DNA of 64,000 nucleotides from Burkholderia gladioli (GCF_000959725.1 NZ_CP009323.1:2046001-2110000); one strand, 5' to 3'; shown: positions 44,683-54,489, numbered from the stretch's first letter. The notes: generated from the sequence alone by a model not told the origin. Numbers and translations: made by a program.

Positions 44683-46080
44683 ATGCACATCCATATTCTT
44701 GGCATCTGCGGCACGTTCATGGGCGGTCTCGCCGTGCTTGCCCGCGAGGCCGGCCATACCGTGACCGGATGCGACGCGGGCGTCTATCCGCCGATGAGCA
44801 CCCAGCTCGAGGCACAGGGTATACAGCTGATCGAAGGCTACGGCGCCGAGCAGATCGATCTGGCCCCGGACCTGTTCGTGATCGGCAACGTGGTCTCGCG
44901 CGGCAATGCGCTGATGGAGGCGATCCTCGATCGCGGCCTGCCTTACGTATCCGGGCCGCAATGGCTGGGCGAGCACGTGCTGGCCGGCAAGTGGGTGCTG
45001 GCGGTGGCCGGCACGCACGGCAAGACCACCACCAGCTCGATGCTGGCCTGGTTGCTCGAGGACGCGGGCCTGAACCCTGGTTTCCTGATCGGCGGCGTGC
45101 CGCTGAACTTCGGCGTGTCGGCGCGGCTGACCGATTCAAGCTTCTTCGTGATCGAGGCCGACGAATACGACACGGCCTTCTTCGACAAGCGCTCGAAGTT
45201 CGTCCATTACCGGCCGCGCACGGCCGTGCTCAACAACCTCGAATACGATCACGCCGACATCTTCCCCGATCTGGCGGCGATCGAAACCCAATTCCACCAC
45301 CTGGTGCGCACCGTGCCCGGCATCGGCCGGATCGTCAGCAACGGCCGCGAGACCGCGCTCGAACGCGTGCTCGCGCGCGGCTGCTGGAGCGAGGTCGAGC
45401 GCTTCGGCGTGGAGGGCGGCTGGCAGGCGCTGCCGGCCGAGGACGGGGTGCCGGTCGACGAGCGCTTCGCCGTCTACTGGCGCGGCGAGCGCATGGGCGA
45501 GGTCGAGTGGACCGTGCAGGGCGAGCACAACCGGCAGAACGCGCTGGCCGCGATCGCCGCGGCGCGCTCGGTGGGCGTGCCGCCCGCGCAGGCGGCGCGG
45601 TCCTTCTCGGCGTTTCGCAACGTCAAGCGCCGCATGGAGATTCGCGGCAGCGTCGACGGCGTGACCGTCTACGACGATTTCGCCCATCACCCGACCGCGA
45701 TCGAGACCACCATAGCCGGCCTGCGCGCGCGGGTCGGCCGCGAGCACACGCGGATCCTGGCCGTGCTGGAGCCGCGCTCGAACACCATGAAGCTCGGCAC
45801 CATGAAGGCGCAGCTACCGGGCAGCCTGGCCGATGCCGACCTGGTATTCGGCTACGGCGCCGCCGCCGGGCGCGACGCGCTGGGCTGGAGCCTGGCCGAC
45901 GCGCTGCTGCCGCTCGGTGCGCGCGCCCAGGCCTTCGACGACCTCAACGCGCTGGTCAAGGCCATCACGGCCGCCGCGCGTCCCGGCGACCAGATCCTGG
46001 TGATGAGCAACGGCGGCTTCGGCGGCGTCCACCAGAAGCTGCTCGACGCGCTCGGCGCCCGCCAGGGGAGCGGCGCGTGA
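44683..46080 (+). CDS. mpl: UDP-N-acetylmuramate:L-alanyl-gamma-D-glutamyl-meso-diaminopimelate ligase
   Basis: Recycles the murein tripeptide by attaching it to UDP-MurNAc. The 465-residue Mur-ligase has the N-terminal dinucleotide loop ILGICGTFMGGLAVLAREAGH, the ATP loop AVAGTHGKTTTSSML, and VYDDFAHHPTAIETTI. The ATG at 44683 (MHIHILGICGTFMG) is the family start; the frame is open far upstream but reads through the divergent gene. It overlaps the next gene in GTGA. AmpD, acting earlier in the same recycling route, is encoded at 29.4 kb. Confidence 0.97.
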   Translation: MHIHILGICGTFMGGLAVLAREAGHTVTGCDAGVYPPMSTQLEAQGIQLIEGYGAEQIDLAPDLFVIGNVVSRGNALMEAILDRGLPYVSGPQWLGEHVLAGKWVLAVAGTHGKTTTSSMLAWLLEDAGLNPGFLIGGVPLNFGVSARLTDSSFFVIEADEYDTAFFDKRSKFVHYRPRTAVLNNLEYDHADIFPDLAAIETQFHHLVRTVPGIGRIVSNGRETALERVLARGCWSEVERFGVEGGWQALPAEDGVPVDERFAVYWRGERMGEVEWTVQGEHNRQNALAAIAAARSVGVPPAQAARSFSAFRNVKRRMEIRGSVDGVTVYDDFAHHPTAIETTIAGLRARVGREHTRILAVLEPRSNTMKLGTMKAQLPGSLADADLVFGYGAAAGRDALGWSLADALLPLGARAQAFDDLNALVKAITAAARPGDQILVMSNGGFGGVHQKLLDALGARQGSGA

Positions 46081-46655
46081 TCCTGTACCTGCACGGCTTC
46101 CGCTCCTCGCCGCAGTCGTTCAAGTCGCGCCTGCTGGCGGCCCGCCTGGCCGAGCTCGGCCGCGCCGCGCAATGGCGCTGCCCGAGCCTGTCGGTGTCGC
46201 CGCTCGAGGCGATCGAGCTGGCCGAGGCTGAGGTGGCCGGCGTCGCGGCACAGCAGGTGACGGTGATCGGCAGCTCGCTGGGCGGCTACTACGCCACCTG
46301 GCTGGCCGAGAAGCACGGCTGGCGCGCGGTGCTGCTCAATCCGGCCACCCGGCCGCAGCGCGACCTGGCGCGCTACCTGGGCGAGCAGCCGCTGTGGCAC
46401 GGCGGCGGCAGCATCGTGGTGGAGCCGCGCCATCTCGGCGAGCTCGACGCGCTGCGCGTGAACGCAATCACGCGCCCGGAACGCTACTATCTGATCGCCG
46501 CGACGGGCGACGAGGTGCTGGACTATCGCGAGATGCTCGCGCACTACCCGGGCGCCCGGACCCGCGTGATCGACGGCAGCGACCACGGCATCAGCGAATT
46601 TGCCGACTATGCCGACGAGGTGCTCGCCTTCTGCGACGCCGAGCGGTTGCGCTGA
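46077..46655 (+). CDS. YqiA/YcfP-family alpha/beta-hydrolase (esterase)
   Basis: A 192-residue alpha/beta-hydrolase. It starts with a GTG overlapping the mpl stop, giving MILYLHGFRSSPQSFKSRLL. The nucleophile elbow is VIGSSLGGYYATWLAEKHG (Ser at about 64), the catalytic acid probably in ATGDEVLDY and the histidine in GSDHGISEF. Homologues are called YqiA, an esterase linked in E. coli to the parE region. Its substrate is unknown. Confidence 0.88.
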   Translation: MILYLHGFRSSPQSFKSRLLAARLAELGRAAQWRCPSLSVSPLEAIELAEAEVAGVAAQQVTVIGSSLGGYYATWLAEKHGWRAVLLNPATRPQRDLARYLGEQPLWHGGGSIVVEPRHLGELDALRVNAITRPERYYLIAATGDEVLDYREMLAHYPGARTRVIDGSDHGISEFADYADEVLAFCDAERLR

Positions 46656-46752
46656 ACCCGGCCGGGGTGCCCCGGCGGACGAACGAATTCAATCCCAAGC
46701 TGGACGAGGCGCTGCGTGGCGGTGCCGGACAGTCTCAACGAGAGTCAGACGA

Positions 46753-48843
46753 GTGAACGTTTTTTTCGAGGAATCGGGCAGTTTCAAGGCAGGCAGCGTG
46801 CTGTCGCGCCAGGGCGACGCGTTTCAGGTCGAGTTGCCGGGTGGACGGCGCGCCAAGGTGCGCGCCAAGGATGTGCTGATCGAATTCGACAAGCCCGCCG
46901 CCGGCGAGCTGATGCAGCAGGCCGACGCGGCCGCGCAGGAGATCGACCTGGATTTCCTGTGGGAATGCGCGCCGGATGAGGAATTCGCCTACGGCGTGCT
47001 GGCCGACGAGTACTTCGGCAGCAGCTACGGCCCGGTCGAGCGCGCGGCGCTGGTGCTGCGCATGCACGGCTCGCCGGTCTACTTCCGCCGCAAGGGGCGC
47101 GGCCAGTACCAGCGCGCACCCGAGGAGCAACTGAAGATGGCGCTCGCCTCGCTGGAGCGCAAGCGCCAGCAGGCGCTGGTGCAGGTCGGCTACGAGGACG
47201 AGCTGAAGGCCGGCCGGCTGCCGGCCGCGTTCGAGGGCAAGGCGCTGGCCCTGCTCACGCGCCCGGACAAGAACTCCATCGAGTACAAGGCGCTCGACGC
47301 GGCGGCGATCGCGCTGGGCGTCTCGCAGGCGCGGCTGATGCTCGACTGCGGCGGCATCGCCTCGCCGCGCGCGCTGCACGAGGCGCGTTTCCTGGCCGAG
47401 CATTTCCCGCACGGCACCGGTTTCCCGCCCGTCACGGTGGGCCCGCTGCCCGAGGACCTGCCGCGCGCCAAGGTCGACGCCTTCTCGATCGACGACGTGA
47501 CCACCACCGAGATCGACGATGCCTTCTCGGTCGAGCATCTGCCCGAGAACCGCGTGCGGATCGGCGTGCACATCGCGGCGCCGGCGCTGGGCATCACGCG
47601 CGGCGACGAGGTCGACGCGATCGCGCGCGCCCGGCTGTCGACCGTCTACATGCCCGGCGACAAGATCACCATGCTGCCCGACGACGTGGTCGAGGTGTTC
47701 ACGCTCAAGGAGGGCGACTTCCGCCCCGCGCTGTCGCTCTACATCATCGTCGATCGCGAAACCCAGGACATCGTCGCCAACGAGACGCGCGCCGAATACG
47801 TGTTCGTGAAGAGCAACCTGCGCCACAACACGCTCGACGAGCTGGTCACCGAGGACACGCTGGCGGCCGGCAGCGGCGACTACCCGCACAAGGACGACAT
47901 CGCCGTGCTCTGGCCGCTGGCCCAGGCGCTGTTCGAGAAGCGCCAGGTGGCGCGCGCCGGCTACGGCCTCAAGCGCGAGGTGCAGCGCAATACCGACTAC
48001 AACTTCTACGTCGAGGGCGAGCACATCTCGATCACGCCGCGCCGGCGCGGCTCGCCGCTCGATTTGATCGTCTCGGAGCTGGCGATCCTCTCGAACTCGA
48101 CCTGGGGCGCCTTCCTGCACGACCACACGGTGCCGGGCATCTACCGCTCGCAGCGCGCGCTCGGCGTGCCGACCGGCCCCAAGCGCACCCGCATGCAGAC
48201 TTCGGCCGCGCCGCACGAGGGGCTGGGCGTGGCGCAGTACGCCTGGAGCACCTCGCCGCTGCGCCGCTACGTCGACCTGGTCAACCAGTGGCAACTGCTG
48301 GCCTGCGTGCAGCACGGCGTGACCGCCAAGCTGGCCGCGCCCTTCAAGCCCAAGGACGCGGATCTCTACGCGGTGGTGCAGGGCTTCGACGACACCTACA
48401 CGGCCTATGCCGATCACCAGCGCCGCATGGAGTATTTCTGGTGCCTGCGCTGGCTGCGCCAGGAGAATCGCCGCCAGGTGGTCGCCGCGGTGGTCAAGGG
48501 CGACCTGGTGCGGCTCGAGGAAGTGCCGTTGCTGCTGCATGTGCCGGGGCTCGGCGTGCATGCGCGCGGCACGCGCGTGCTGCTCGACGTGATGTCGATC
48601 GACGAGCTGACCATCGAGGCCTCGGTGCGGCTGCTCAACGTGCTGGACGCGCCGACCGTGTCGAGCGGCGAGACCGCCGACGAGGACGAGGGCGCTGACG
48701 AGGGCGCTGACGAGGCGGCCGGCGACGACACCATCGTCGACGCGCCCGACGCCTCGGCCGAGAGCGAGGCGGAAGCGCTCGCCGAGGCCGACGGCGAGGC
48801 AGCCGCCCCGGCCCCGGGAGACGGCGAGGAGAACCCGAAATGA
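46753..48843 (+). CDS. RNase II/R-family (RNB) exoribonuclease
   Basis: Predicted 3'-5' exoribonuclease. The 696-residue product has an N-terminal region including a small S1-like segment, an RNB domain with the metal motif [17 protein letters not shown] (about 240-256), the [16 protein letters not shown] segment and the [15 protein letters not shown] arginine/tyrosine motif, then a C-terminal S1-like domain. It ends in about 40 acidic residues ([16 protein letters not shown] pattern). It starts with GTG at 46753 ([14 protein letters not shown]). It overlaps aroE in ATGA. It differs from E. coli RNase II and RNase R in length and N-terminus, so I do not give a symbol. Confidence 0.9.
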   Translation: MNVFFEESGSFKAGSVLSRQGDAFQVELPGGRRAKVRAKDVLIEFDKPAAGELMQQADAAAQEIDLDFLWECAPDEEFAYGVLADEYFGSSYGPVERAALVLRMHGSPVYFRRKGRGQYQRAPEEQLKMALASLERKRQQALVQVGYEDELKAGRLPAAFEGKALALLTRPDKNSIEYKALDAAAIALGVSQARLMLDCGGIASPRALHEARFLAEHFPHGTGFPPVTVGPLPEDLPRAKVDAFSIDDVTTTEIDDAFSVEHLPENRVRIGVHIAAPALGITRGDEVDAIARARLSTVYMPGDKITMLPDDVVEVFTLKEGDFRPALSLYIIVDRETQDIVANETRAEYVFVKSNLRHNTLDELVTEDTLAAGSGDYPHKDDIAVLWPLAQALFEKRQVARAGYGLKREVQRNTDYNFYVEGEHISITPRRRGSPLDLIVSELAILSNSTWGAFLHDHTVPGIYRSQRALGVPTGPKRTRMQTSAAPHEGLGVAQYAWSTSPLRRYVDLVNQWQLLACVQHGVTAKLAAPFKPKDADLYAVVQGFDDTYTAYADHQRRMEYFWCLRWLRQENRRQVVAAVVKGDLVRLEEVPLLLHVPGLGVHARGTRVLLDVMSIDELTIEASVRLLNVLDAPTVSSGETADEDEGADEGADEAAGDDTIVDAPDASAESEAEALAEADGEAAAPAPGDGEENPK

Positions 48844-49718
48844 GCGAGCCGCGCAATCCGGCCGAGGCCGTCGCGCGCGAGCGCTACGTGGTGTTCGGCA
48901 ATCCCGTGGCGCACAGCAAGTCACCGTTCATCCACGCGCGCTTTGCCGAGCAGACCGGCCAGGCGATCGACTACACGCCCCGGCTCGCGCCGCTCGACGG
49001 CTTCGCGGCCGCGGTGCGCGAGTTCATCGCCGCGGGCGGGCGCGGCGCGAACGTCACCGTGCCCTTCAAGCTGGAGGCGCATGCGCTGGCCGACACGCTT
49101 TCGCCGCGCGCGGCCGCCGCCGGTGCCGTCAACACGCTGCGCTTCGAGGCCGACGGCCGGATCCACGGCGACAACACCGACGGCGTCGGCCTGGTGCGCG
49201 ACATCGAGCAGAACCTCGGCGTGTCGCTGGCCGGCGCGCGCATCCTGCTGCTCGGCGCGGGCGGCGCGGCGCGCGGCGTGGTGCTGCCGATGCTCGATCG
49301 CGGCCCGCTCGCGATCAGCATCGTCAACCGCACCGCCAGCAAGGCCGAGGAGCTGGTCGGCCAGTTCACGCAGGCCGCGCACGATGCCGGCTGCGCGCTG
49401 GCCGGCGGCGGCGCGGCGCTGGTCGAGCGGCATCCCTACGACGTGATCGTCAACGCCACCGCCGGCAGTCTCGACGCGGCGCTGCCCGAATGCGACCCGG
49501 CCGCGTTCGGCGCCGGCACGCTGGCCTACGACATGATGTACGGTGCCCAGCCGACGGTGTTCATGCGCCATGCCGAGTCGCTCGGCGCGCGCGCCGCCGA
49601 CGGGCTCGGCATGCTGGTCGAGCAGGCGGCCGAATCCTTCCATCTGTGGCGCGGCGTGCGGCCCGACGGCGCGCCCGTGCTGGCGGCCCTGCGCGATGCG
49701 CTGGCCGCCGCGGCCTGA
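48840..49718 (+). CDS. aroE: Shikimate dehydrogenase (NADP)
   Basis: Reduces 3-dehydroshikimate to shikimate. The 292-residue protein has the substrate motif [20 protein letters not shown], the catalytic lysine in [12 protein letters not shown], and the Rossmann loop [20 protein letters not shown] 48840 overlaps the RNB gene stop. mtgA follows after 33 bases. The RNB-aroE-mtgA order is typical of Burkholderia. Confidence 0.97.
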   Translation: MSEPRNPAEAVARERYVVFGNPVAHSKSPFIHARFAEQTGQAIDYTPRLAPLDGFAAAVREFIAAGGRGANVTVPFKLEAHALADTLSPRAAAAGAVNTLRFEADGRIHGDNTDGVGLVRDIEQNLGVSLAGARILLLGAGGAARGVVLPMLDRGPLAISIVNRTASKAEELVGQFTQAAHDAGCALAGGGAALVERHPYDVIVNATAGSLDAALPECDPAAFGAGTLAYDMMYGAQPTVFMRHAESLGARAADGLGMLVEQAAESFHLWRGVRPDGAPVLAALRDALAAAA

Positions 49719-49751
49719 GCGGAGCGCCGGCAGCTTCGCCGGCCCTCGCGC

Positions 49752-50507
49752 ATGGTGATCCCGCTCGGCGCCGGCAAGGCCCGCCCCGGCCGCGAGGCGC
49801 GGCGGCGCGGCCTGGCGCGCTGGGCCGTTTATGTGGCGGCGGTGCTGGCCGGCGCCTGGCTGGTCACCCAGCTCTATTACTTCACGCAGATCGCGCTCTG
49901 GAGCGTGATCGATCCGGGCTCGACCGCCTTCATGCGGGCCGACGCCTGGCGCCTCAAGGGCGAGACGCCGCCCGTGGCGATCCAGCACCAGTGGGTGCCC
50001 TACGCGCAGATCTCGCGCAATCTCAAGCGCGCCGTGATCGCCTCCGAGGATGCCGATTTCGCCAGCAACAACGGCTATGAGGTCGACGCGATCCTGCAGG
50101 CCTGGGAGAAGAACCGCGCGCGCGGACGCATCGTCGCCGGTGGTTCGACCATCTCGCAGCAGCTCGCGCGCAATCTGTTCCTGTCGAGCCAGAAGAGCTA
50201 CCTGCGCAAGGGGCAGGAACTGATCATCACCTGGATGCTCGAGACCCTGCTCGACAAGGAGCGGATCTTCGAGATCTACCTGAACTCGGTCGAATTCGGT
50301 CGCGGCGTGTATGGCGCCGAGGCCGCCGCGCGCTACTACTACCGGGTGCCCGCCAGCCAGCTAACGGCCTGGCAGGCCGCGCGGCTCGCGGTGATGCTGC
50401 CCAACCCGAAGTTCTTCGACGCGCATCGCAATTCCCCGTATCTCGCTCAACGCACGCGCGTGATCGCGCGGCGCATGGGCGCCGCCGAGCTGCCCGCCTC
50501 GCAATGA
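49752..50507 (+). CDS. mtgA: Monofunctional biosynthetic peptidoglycan transglycosylase
   Basis: Polymerises lipid II glycan chains without a transpeptidase domain. The 251-residue product has one N-terminal membrane anchor ([19 protein letters not shown]) and a GT51 domain with the catalytic [32 protein letters not shown] and the [28 protein letters not shown] segment (quoted by positions 156-180). The ATG is at 49752. It follows aroE by 33 bases and ends the mpl-to-mtgA run. Confidence 0.96.
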   Translation: MVIPLGAGKARPGREARRRGLARWAVYVAAVLAGAWLVTQLYYFTQIALWSVIDPGSTAFMRADAWRLKGETPPVAIQHQWVPYAQISRNLKRAVIASEDADFASNNGYEVDAILQAWEKNRARGRIVAGGSTISQQLARNLFLSSQKSYLRKGQELIITWMLETLLDKERIFEIYLNSVEFGRGVYGAEAAARYYYRVPASQLTAWQAARLAVMLPNPKFFDAHRNSPYLAQRTRVIARRMGAAELPASQ

Positions 50508-50673
50508 GATGACGAGAGGAACGGCGCCGGCCGTTCGTCCTCTCGCGTATCACCGGCCTTCCTTCCCGACATCGCGTGCCGCGGCCTCGCCCCGCCCTTG
50601 CCGCGTTCGATCCGCATCGTCGCGCATCTTCGAGAAACCGGTTCCGCCCTCGCGCCGTCTTCTGCGAATATCT

Positions 50674-50702
50674 CAATATTTGGGCGATGCATTCAAATAT
50701 TG
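50674..50702 (+). promoter_or_regulatory. Spaced palindrome, probable IclR-regulator operator
   Basis: CAATATTTG (50674-50682) and CAAATATTG (50694-50702) are perfect inverted nine-mers separated by 11 bases, centres 20 bases apart. Each half is nearly palindromic itself. It is strikingly AT-rich for this genome, and its right half overlaps the -35 of the promoter before the IclR gene. Confidence 0.68.
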
Positions 50703-50728
50703 GAGATGCCAGGGGCGGCCTCTACAAT
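50700..50728 (+). promoter_or_regulatory. Sigma-70 promoter of the IclR-dgoK-dgoA operon
   Basis: TTGGAG (50700-50705), 17-base spacer and TACAAT (50723-50728). The -35 overlaps the right arm of the palindrome, so a bound regulator would occlude polymerase. Confidence 0.68.
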
Positions 50729-50802
50729 CGGCAACCAATCGATATGCACCGGCGCGAGATCCGAACCAGGGATCCGCAGCCGCGGCAACCAGGAGACAAG
50801 CG

Positions 50803-50862
50803 ATGAAGCCGATTCAACAGTTCGCCGTTCCGCGTGCCTTGGTCCGTTCCCGGGCCGTCTAG
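50803..50862 (+). CDS. Possible 19-residue leader peptide upstream of the IclR gene
   Basis: A short frame encodes MKPIQQFAVPRALVRSRAV. It has AGGAG at 50791-50795, seven bases before the ATG, and lies downstream of the promoter and 44 bases before the IclR ATG. There is no obvious attenuator hairpin after it. It could be a translated leader or chance. Confidence 0.4.
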   Translation: MKPIQQFAVPRALVRSRAV

Positions 50863-50906
50863 GCCTGCCGCTTCGTGATCGCCCGTTCCAGCGACCCGAG
50901 CCATCC

Positions 50907-51842
50907 ATGAACAAGACACCGATTTCCCTCGCGCCGAACGCCGGCGCCTCCGCCTCGAACGGCGCCTCGCACGACGCGCGCGCCTCCGGCGCCGCGCTCG
51001 ACGCCTTGTCCGACAGCATCGGCGCGACCGGTTCGCCGCTCGACCTGGCGGCCCAGCAGGCCGGCACGCAGACATTGCTGCGCGGCCTGGCGATCCTCGA
51101 GGCGATCGCCGGCGGCGCGCGCGACATGCGGGCGATCGGCGCGGCGCTCGGCACCACCCGCAGCACCACCCACCGGCTGGTGAGCAGCCTGGTGCAGGCG
51201 CGCTACCTGCGCCAGGTGCAGGGCGGCTACCTGCTGGGCCCGAAGCTGATCGAGCTGGGCACCATCGCGCTGGAGCAGATGCCGCTGACGGCGGTGGCGC
51301 GCCCGCATCTCGAGGCGCTGGCCGACGCCACGCTCGACACCATTCACCTCGGCATGCGCGACGGCGACGACGTGCTCTACATCGACAAGATCCCCGGCAC
51401 GCGCGGCCTGGAGATGCGCTCGCGGATCGGCCACCGGATGCCGCTGGCCTCGACCGGGATCGGCAAGGCGATGATGCTGGACCTGCCGCCGGACACCTGG
51501 GCCTCGCTGTTCGAGGCCTCGCGCCGTTCGCTGGCCGGCGTCAGCTTCAAGCCCGACCGCCGCCCCGACGCGACCACCTTCCTGCAGCGCATGGCGCATT
51601 ACGCGGCCGGCGGCTACACCTTCGACCTGGAAGAGAACGAGGCCTCGATCCGCTGCGTGGCCGCGCCGGTGCGCGACGCCTCGGGCGCGATCGTGGCGGC
51701 CGTCTCGGTGGCCAGCACGATTCCCTACATGCCGCTCGACCGCATGGACGAGCTGATTCCGATCGTGCAGCGCGAGGCGCGCGCGATCTCGGCGGAGCTC
51801 GGCTGGAGCGCGCCGCAAACGACCCGCAGGATCAAGCGATGA
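50907..51842 (+). CDS. IclR-family transcriptional regulator
   Basis: The 311-residue protein has a low-complexity Ser/Ala N-terminus (about 1-50), a winged helix-turn-helix with ALGTTRSTTHRLVSSLVQARYLRQ as recognition region (about 78-101), and a C-terminal IclR effector domain (LDTIHLGMRDGDDVLYIDKIPG, HRMPLASTGIGKAMM, SIRCVAAPVRDASG). The ATG at 50907 is used; upstream in-frame starts are inside the leader. It overlaps dgoK in ATGA. Position at the head of the sugar genes and the upstream palindrome suggest autoregulation plus control of the operon. In E. coli the dgo regulator is of GntR type. Confidence 0.92.
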   Translation: MNKTPISLAPNAGASASNGASHDARASGAALDALSDSIGATGSPLDLAAQQAGTQTLLRGLAILEAIAGGARDMRAIGAALGTTRSTTHRLVSSLVQARYLRQVQGGYLLGPKLIELGTIALEQMPLTAVARPHLEALADATLDTIHLGMRDGDDVLYIDKIPGTRGLEMRSRIGHRMPLASTGIGKAMMLDLPPDTWASLFEASRRSLAGVSFKPDRRPDATTFLQRMAHYAAGGYTFDLEENEASIRCVAAPVRDASGAIVAAVSVASTIPYMPLDRMDELIPIVQREARAISAELGWSAPQTTRRIKR

Positions 51843-52843
51843 CGATGGACCGACCGAACCCCGCCCCGCCGGCGCTGATCGCGATCGACTGGGGCACCAC
51901 CTCGATGCGGGCCTTCCTGTTCGCGGCCGACGGCAGCGTGCTGGAGGCCGGCGCCCATGCGGCCGGCGTGATGAGCCTGCCGCGCGCGGGCGGCGCGGCG
52001 GCCTTCGACGCCGCCTTCGAGACCGCCTGCGGCGCCTGGCTGGACCGCTGGCCCGAACTGCCGGTGCTGGCCGCGGGCATGGTCGGCAGCGCGCAGGGCT
52101 GGCGCGAGGCGCCCTACGTCAACACGCCGGTGGATGCCGACGCGCTGGCGGCTGGCCTGATCCGCGTCGAGTCGGCGCGCGGCGTGCCGGTGGCGATCGT
52201 GCCCGGCGTGCTGGAGGCGGGCACGCTGCCCGACGTGATGCGCGGCGAGGAAACCCAGATCGTCGGCGCGCTGGCCGACGATCCGGCGCTGGCCAGCGGC
52301 GCGGCCGGCGCGCTGATCGGCCTGCCCGGCACGCATGCGAAATGGGCCTGGGTCCGCGCCGGGCGCATCGAGCGCTTCCGCACCTACATGACGGGCGAGC
52401 TGTTCGCCGTGCTGCGCGACCACACCATCCTGGGCCGCACCATGCGCGCCGGCGAGCATGCCGACGCCGAAGCCTTCCGGCGCGGCGTGGCGGTGGCCCG
52501 CGAGGGCCGCGAGGCGGGCCTGCTGGCCACCATCTTCAGCACCCGCACGCTGGGCCTGACCGGGCAACTCGCGCCCGAGTCGCAGGGCGACTACCTGTCG
52601 GGGCTCCTGATCGGCCATGAACTGAACGCGCTGGCAGCCATGCTGGCCGGCGTCGGCACCACGCTGGCCGCCCAGCCGCCGCGCCTGATCGGCGACGCCA
52701 CGCTGTGCGCGCGCTACCTGAGCGCGCTGCGCGAATTCGGCTGCGACGGCGCGCGCCTGGTCGAGCGCGCCACCGAGCGCGGGCTCTGGCGCATCGCCAC
52801 GCAGGCCGGCCTGATCGGCGCGGCAGCCTGCACGCCGGGCTGA
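51839..52843 (+). CDS. dgoK: 2-dehydro-3-deoxygalactonokinase
   Basis: Phosphorylates 2-dehydro-3-deoxy-D-galactonate (KDGal) to the 6-phosphate in the De Ley-Doudoroff pathway. The 334-residue protein fits the DgoK family: IAIDWGTTSMRAFLF near the N-terminus (phosphate loop), VLAAGMVGSAQGWREAPYV, MRGEETQIVGAL and LPGTHAKWAWV. The start overlaps the IclR gene stop; a second in-frame ATG lies two codons on. It is followed by dgoA after a 32-base gap. Confidence 0.93.
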   Translation: MTMDRPNPAPPALIAIDWGTTSMRAFLFAADGSVLEAGAHAAGVMSLPRAGGAAAFDAAFETACGAWLDRWPELPVLAAGMVGSAQGWREAPYVNTPVDADALAAGLIRVESARGVPVAIVPGVLEAGTLPDVMRGEETQIVGALADDPALASGAAGALIGLPGTHAKWAWVRAGRIERFRTYMTGELFAVLRDHTILGRTMRAGEHADAEAFRRGVAVAREGREAGLLATIFSTRTLGLTGQLAPESQGDYLSGLLIGHELNALAAMLAGVGTTLAAQPPRLIGDATLCARYLSALREFGCDGARLVERATERGLWRIATQAGLIGAAACTPG

Positions 52844-52875
52844 GCCCGGCCCACCGAATCGAGGAGATCGACACG

Positions 52876-53556
52876 ATGTCATCCGAACTGACGCTGCCCG
52901 CCCCCTATGTCCCGCACGAGGCCCTGGCGCGCGCCTTCGCGGCCTGCCCGCTGATCGCGATCCTGCGCGGCCTGCGGCCCGAGGAAGCGGTCGAGCACGG
53001 CACCGCCCTGGTCGAGGCCGGCTTCCGGCTGCTGGAGGTGCCGCTCAATTCGCCCGATCCGTTCGCCAGCATCGCCGCGCTGCGCGCCGCGCTGCCGGCC
53101 GAGGTGCTGGTCGGCGCGGGCACCGTGCTGCGTCCCGAGTATGTCGACGAAGTGTCGCGTGCCGGCGGCGAGCTGATCGTGATGCCGCATGCCGATGCCG
53201 AGGTGATTCACCGTGCCAAGGCACTGGGCATGGCCGCCGCGCCCGGCGTGGCCACCCCGAGCGAGGCCTTCGCCGCGCTGCGCGCCGGCGCCGACGTGCT
53301 GAAGATGTTCCCCGCCGAGCAACTCGGCCCGGTGGCCGTGAAGGCCTGGCGCGCGGTGATCGACAAGCGTGTGCCGCTGGTGCCGGTGGGGGGCGTCACG
53401 CCCGACAACATGGGCCCTTACCTGTCGGCGGGCGCCAACGGCTTCGGCCTGGGTTCGGCGCTCTACAAGCCGGGCCAGGACGCGGCCACCACCGCGCGGC
53501 ATGCGCAGGCCTATGTGAAGGGCCTGGCGATCGCGCGCGGCGGGGCCGGGAAGTGA
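52876..53556 (+). CDS. dgoA: 2-dehydro-3-deoxy-6-phosphogalactonate aldolase
   Basis: Class I aldolase of the KDPG/KDPGal family, cleaving the 6-phospho sugar acid to pyruvate and glyceraldehyde-3-phosphate. The 226-residue protein has AILRGLRPEEAVEHGTALVEAG, GAGTVLRPEYVDEVSRAGGE and the Schiff-base lysine in DVLKMFPAEQLGP, where the AEQLGP ending is the DgoA rather than Eda pattern. The ATG at 52876 has GAGGAG at 11 bases. It overlaps the next gene in GTGA. Confidence 0.92.
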   Translation: MSSELTLPAPYVPHEALARAFAACPLIAILRGLRPEEAVEHGTALVEAGFRLLEVPLNSPDPFASIAALRAALPAEVLVGAGTVLRPEYVDEVSRAGGELIVMPHADAEVIHRAKALGMAAAPGVATPSEAFAALRAGADVLKMFPAEQLGPVAVKAWRAVIDKRVPLVPVGGVTPDNMGPYLSAGANGFGLGSALYKPGQDAATTARHAQAYVKGLAIARGGAGK

Positions 53557-54332
53557 ATCGGCTGGCCGGCAAGACGGCGCTGGTGACAGGCGCCGGCCGC
53601 GGCATCGGCGCGGCGATCGCGCTGGCCTTCGCGCGCGAGGGCGCGGCGGTGCTGATCGCCGAACTCGACGAGCGCGCGGGCCACGAGGCGGCCGCCGCGA
53701 TCGCCGCCGAGGTGGACGGCGCGCGCGTGCTCGCGCATCGCACCGACGTGACCGAGCCGGCCTCGGTGGCCGAGGCCGTGGCGCTGGCCGAGCGCGAGTT
53801 CGGCGCGCTCGACGTGCTGGTCAACAACGCCGGCGTGAACGTGTTCTGCGATCCGCTGACGATGCGCGACGAGGACTGGCGGCGCTGCTTCGCGGTCGAC
53901 CTGGACGGCGTCTGGAACGGCTGCCGCGCGGCGCTGCCGGGCATGGTCGAGCGCGGTCGCGGCAGCATCGTCAACGTGGCCTCGACGCATGCCTTCCAGA
54001 TCATCCCGGGCTGCTTCCCGTATCCGGTCGCCAAGCACGGCGTGCTGGGCCTGACGCGCGCGCTCGGCATCGAATACGCGCCGCGCAACCTGCGCGTCAA
54101 CGCGATCGCGCCCGGCTACGTGGAGACCCAGCTCACGCACGACTGGTGGAATTCGCAGGCGGATCCGGCCGCGGCGCGCGAGGCGACCCTCGCGCTGCAG
54201 CCGATGAAGCGCATCGGCCGGCCTGACGAAGTGGCGATGACGGCGGTGTTCCTCGCCTCCGACGAGGCGCCCTTCATCAACGCCACTTGCATCACGATCG
54301 ACGGCGGGCGTACCGCGCTCTACCACGATTGA
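53553..54332 (+). CDS. Short-chain dehydrogenase/reductase, probable sugar dehydrogenase
   Basis: A 259-residue classical SDR starting with GTG overlapping the dgoA stop. It has the cofactor loop TGAGRGIG (about 12-19), NNAGV, the catalytic Ser region NVASTHAFQ and YPVAK with Tyr and Lys. The aspartate/glutamate after beta-2 (IAELDERAG) suggests NAD preference. Location behind dgoA makes an aldose (galactose, fucose or arabinose) dehydrogenase role likely, but its substrate cannot be read from the sequence. A second SDR in the locus, at 58.2 kb, is the better match to known aldose 1-dehydrogenases. Confidence 0.85.
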   Translation: MNRLAGKTALVTGAGRGIGAAIALAFAREGAAVLIAELDERAGHEAAAAIAAEVDGARVLAHRTDVTEPASVAEAVALAEREFGALDVLVNNAGVNVFCDPLTMRDEDWRRCFAVDLDGVWNGCRAALPGMVERGRGSIVNVASTHAFQIIPGCFPYPVAKHGVLGLTRALGIEYAPRNLRVNAIAPGYVETQLTHDWWNSQADPAAAREATLALQPMKRIGRPDEVAMTAVFLASDEAPFINATCITIDGGRTALYHD

Positions 54333-54489
54333 GGCCGGCGCCCGCCAGGCGGGCCGGCGGCAGGCAGCATTCGCAGCAAGGCAGCACCCGCAGTATCTCG
54401 GAAAGACCGCAGCACGCGACGGCCGCGCGCGTGCCGCGGCACAGAACCAGGCGGCCGGACCTTGAATGGCATCACAGGAGACGACACAG

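Larger units (their letters stand above)
50508..50906 (+). other. Regulatory region upstream of the IclR/dgo operon
   Basis: These 399 bases contain a palindromic operator-like site (50674-50702), a sigma-70 promoter (50700-50728), and a possible 19-residue leader frame (50803-50862). The stretch 50508-50670 shows nothing I can support. Confidence 0.65.

Noticed and set aside
50508..50862. 117-residue frame upstream of the IclR gene
   Set aside because: Runs through the operator and promoter without coding character. Only its last 19 codons have a ribosome-binding site.
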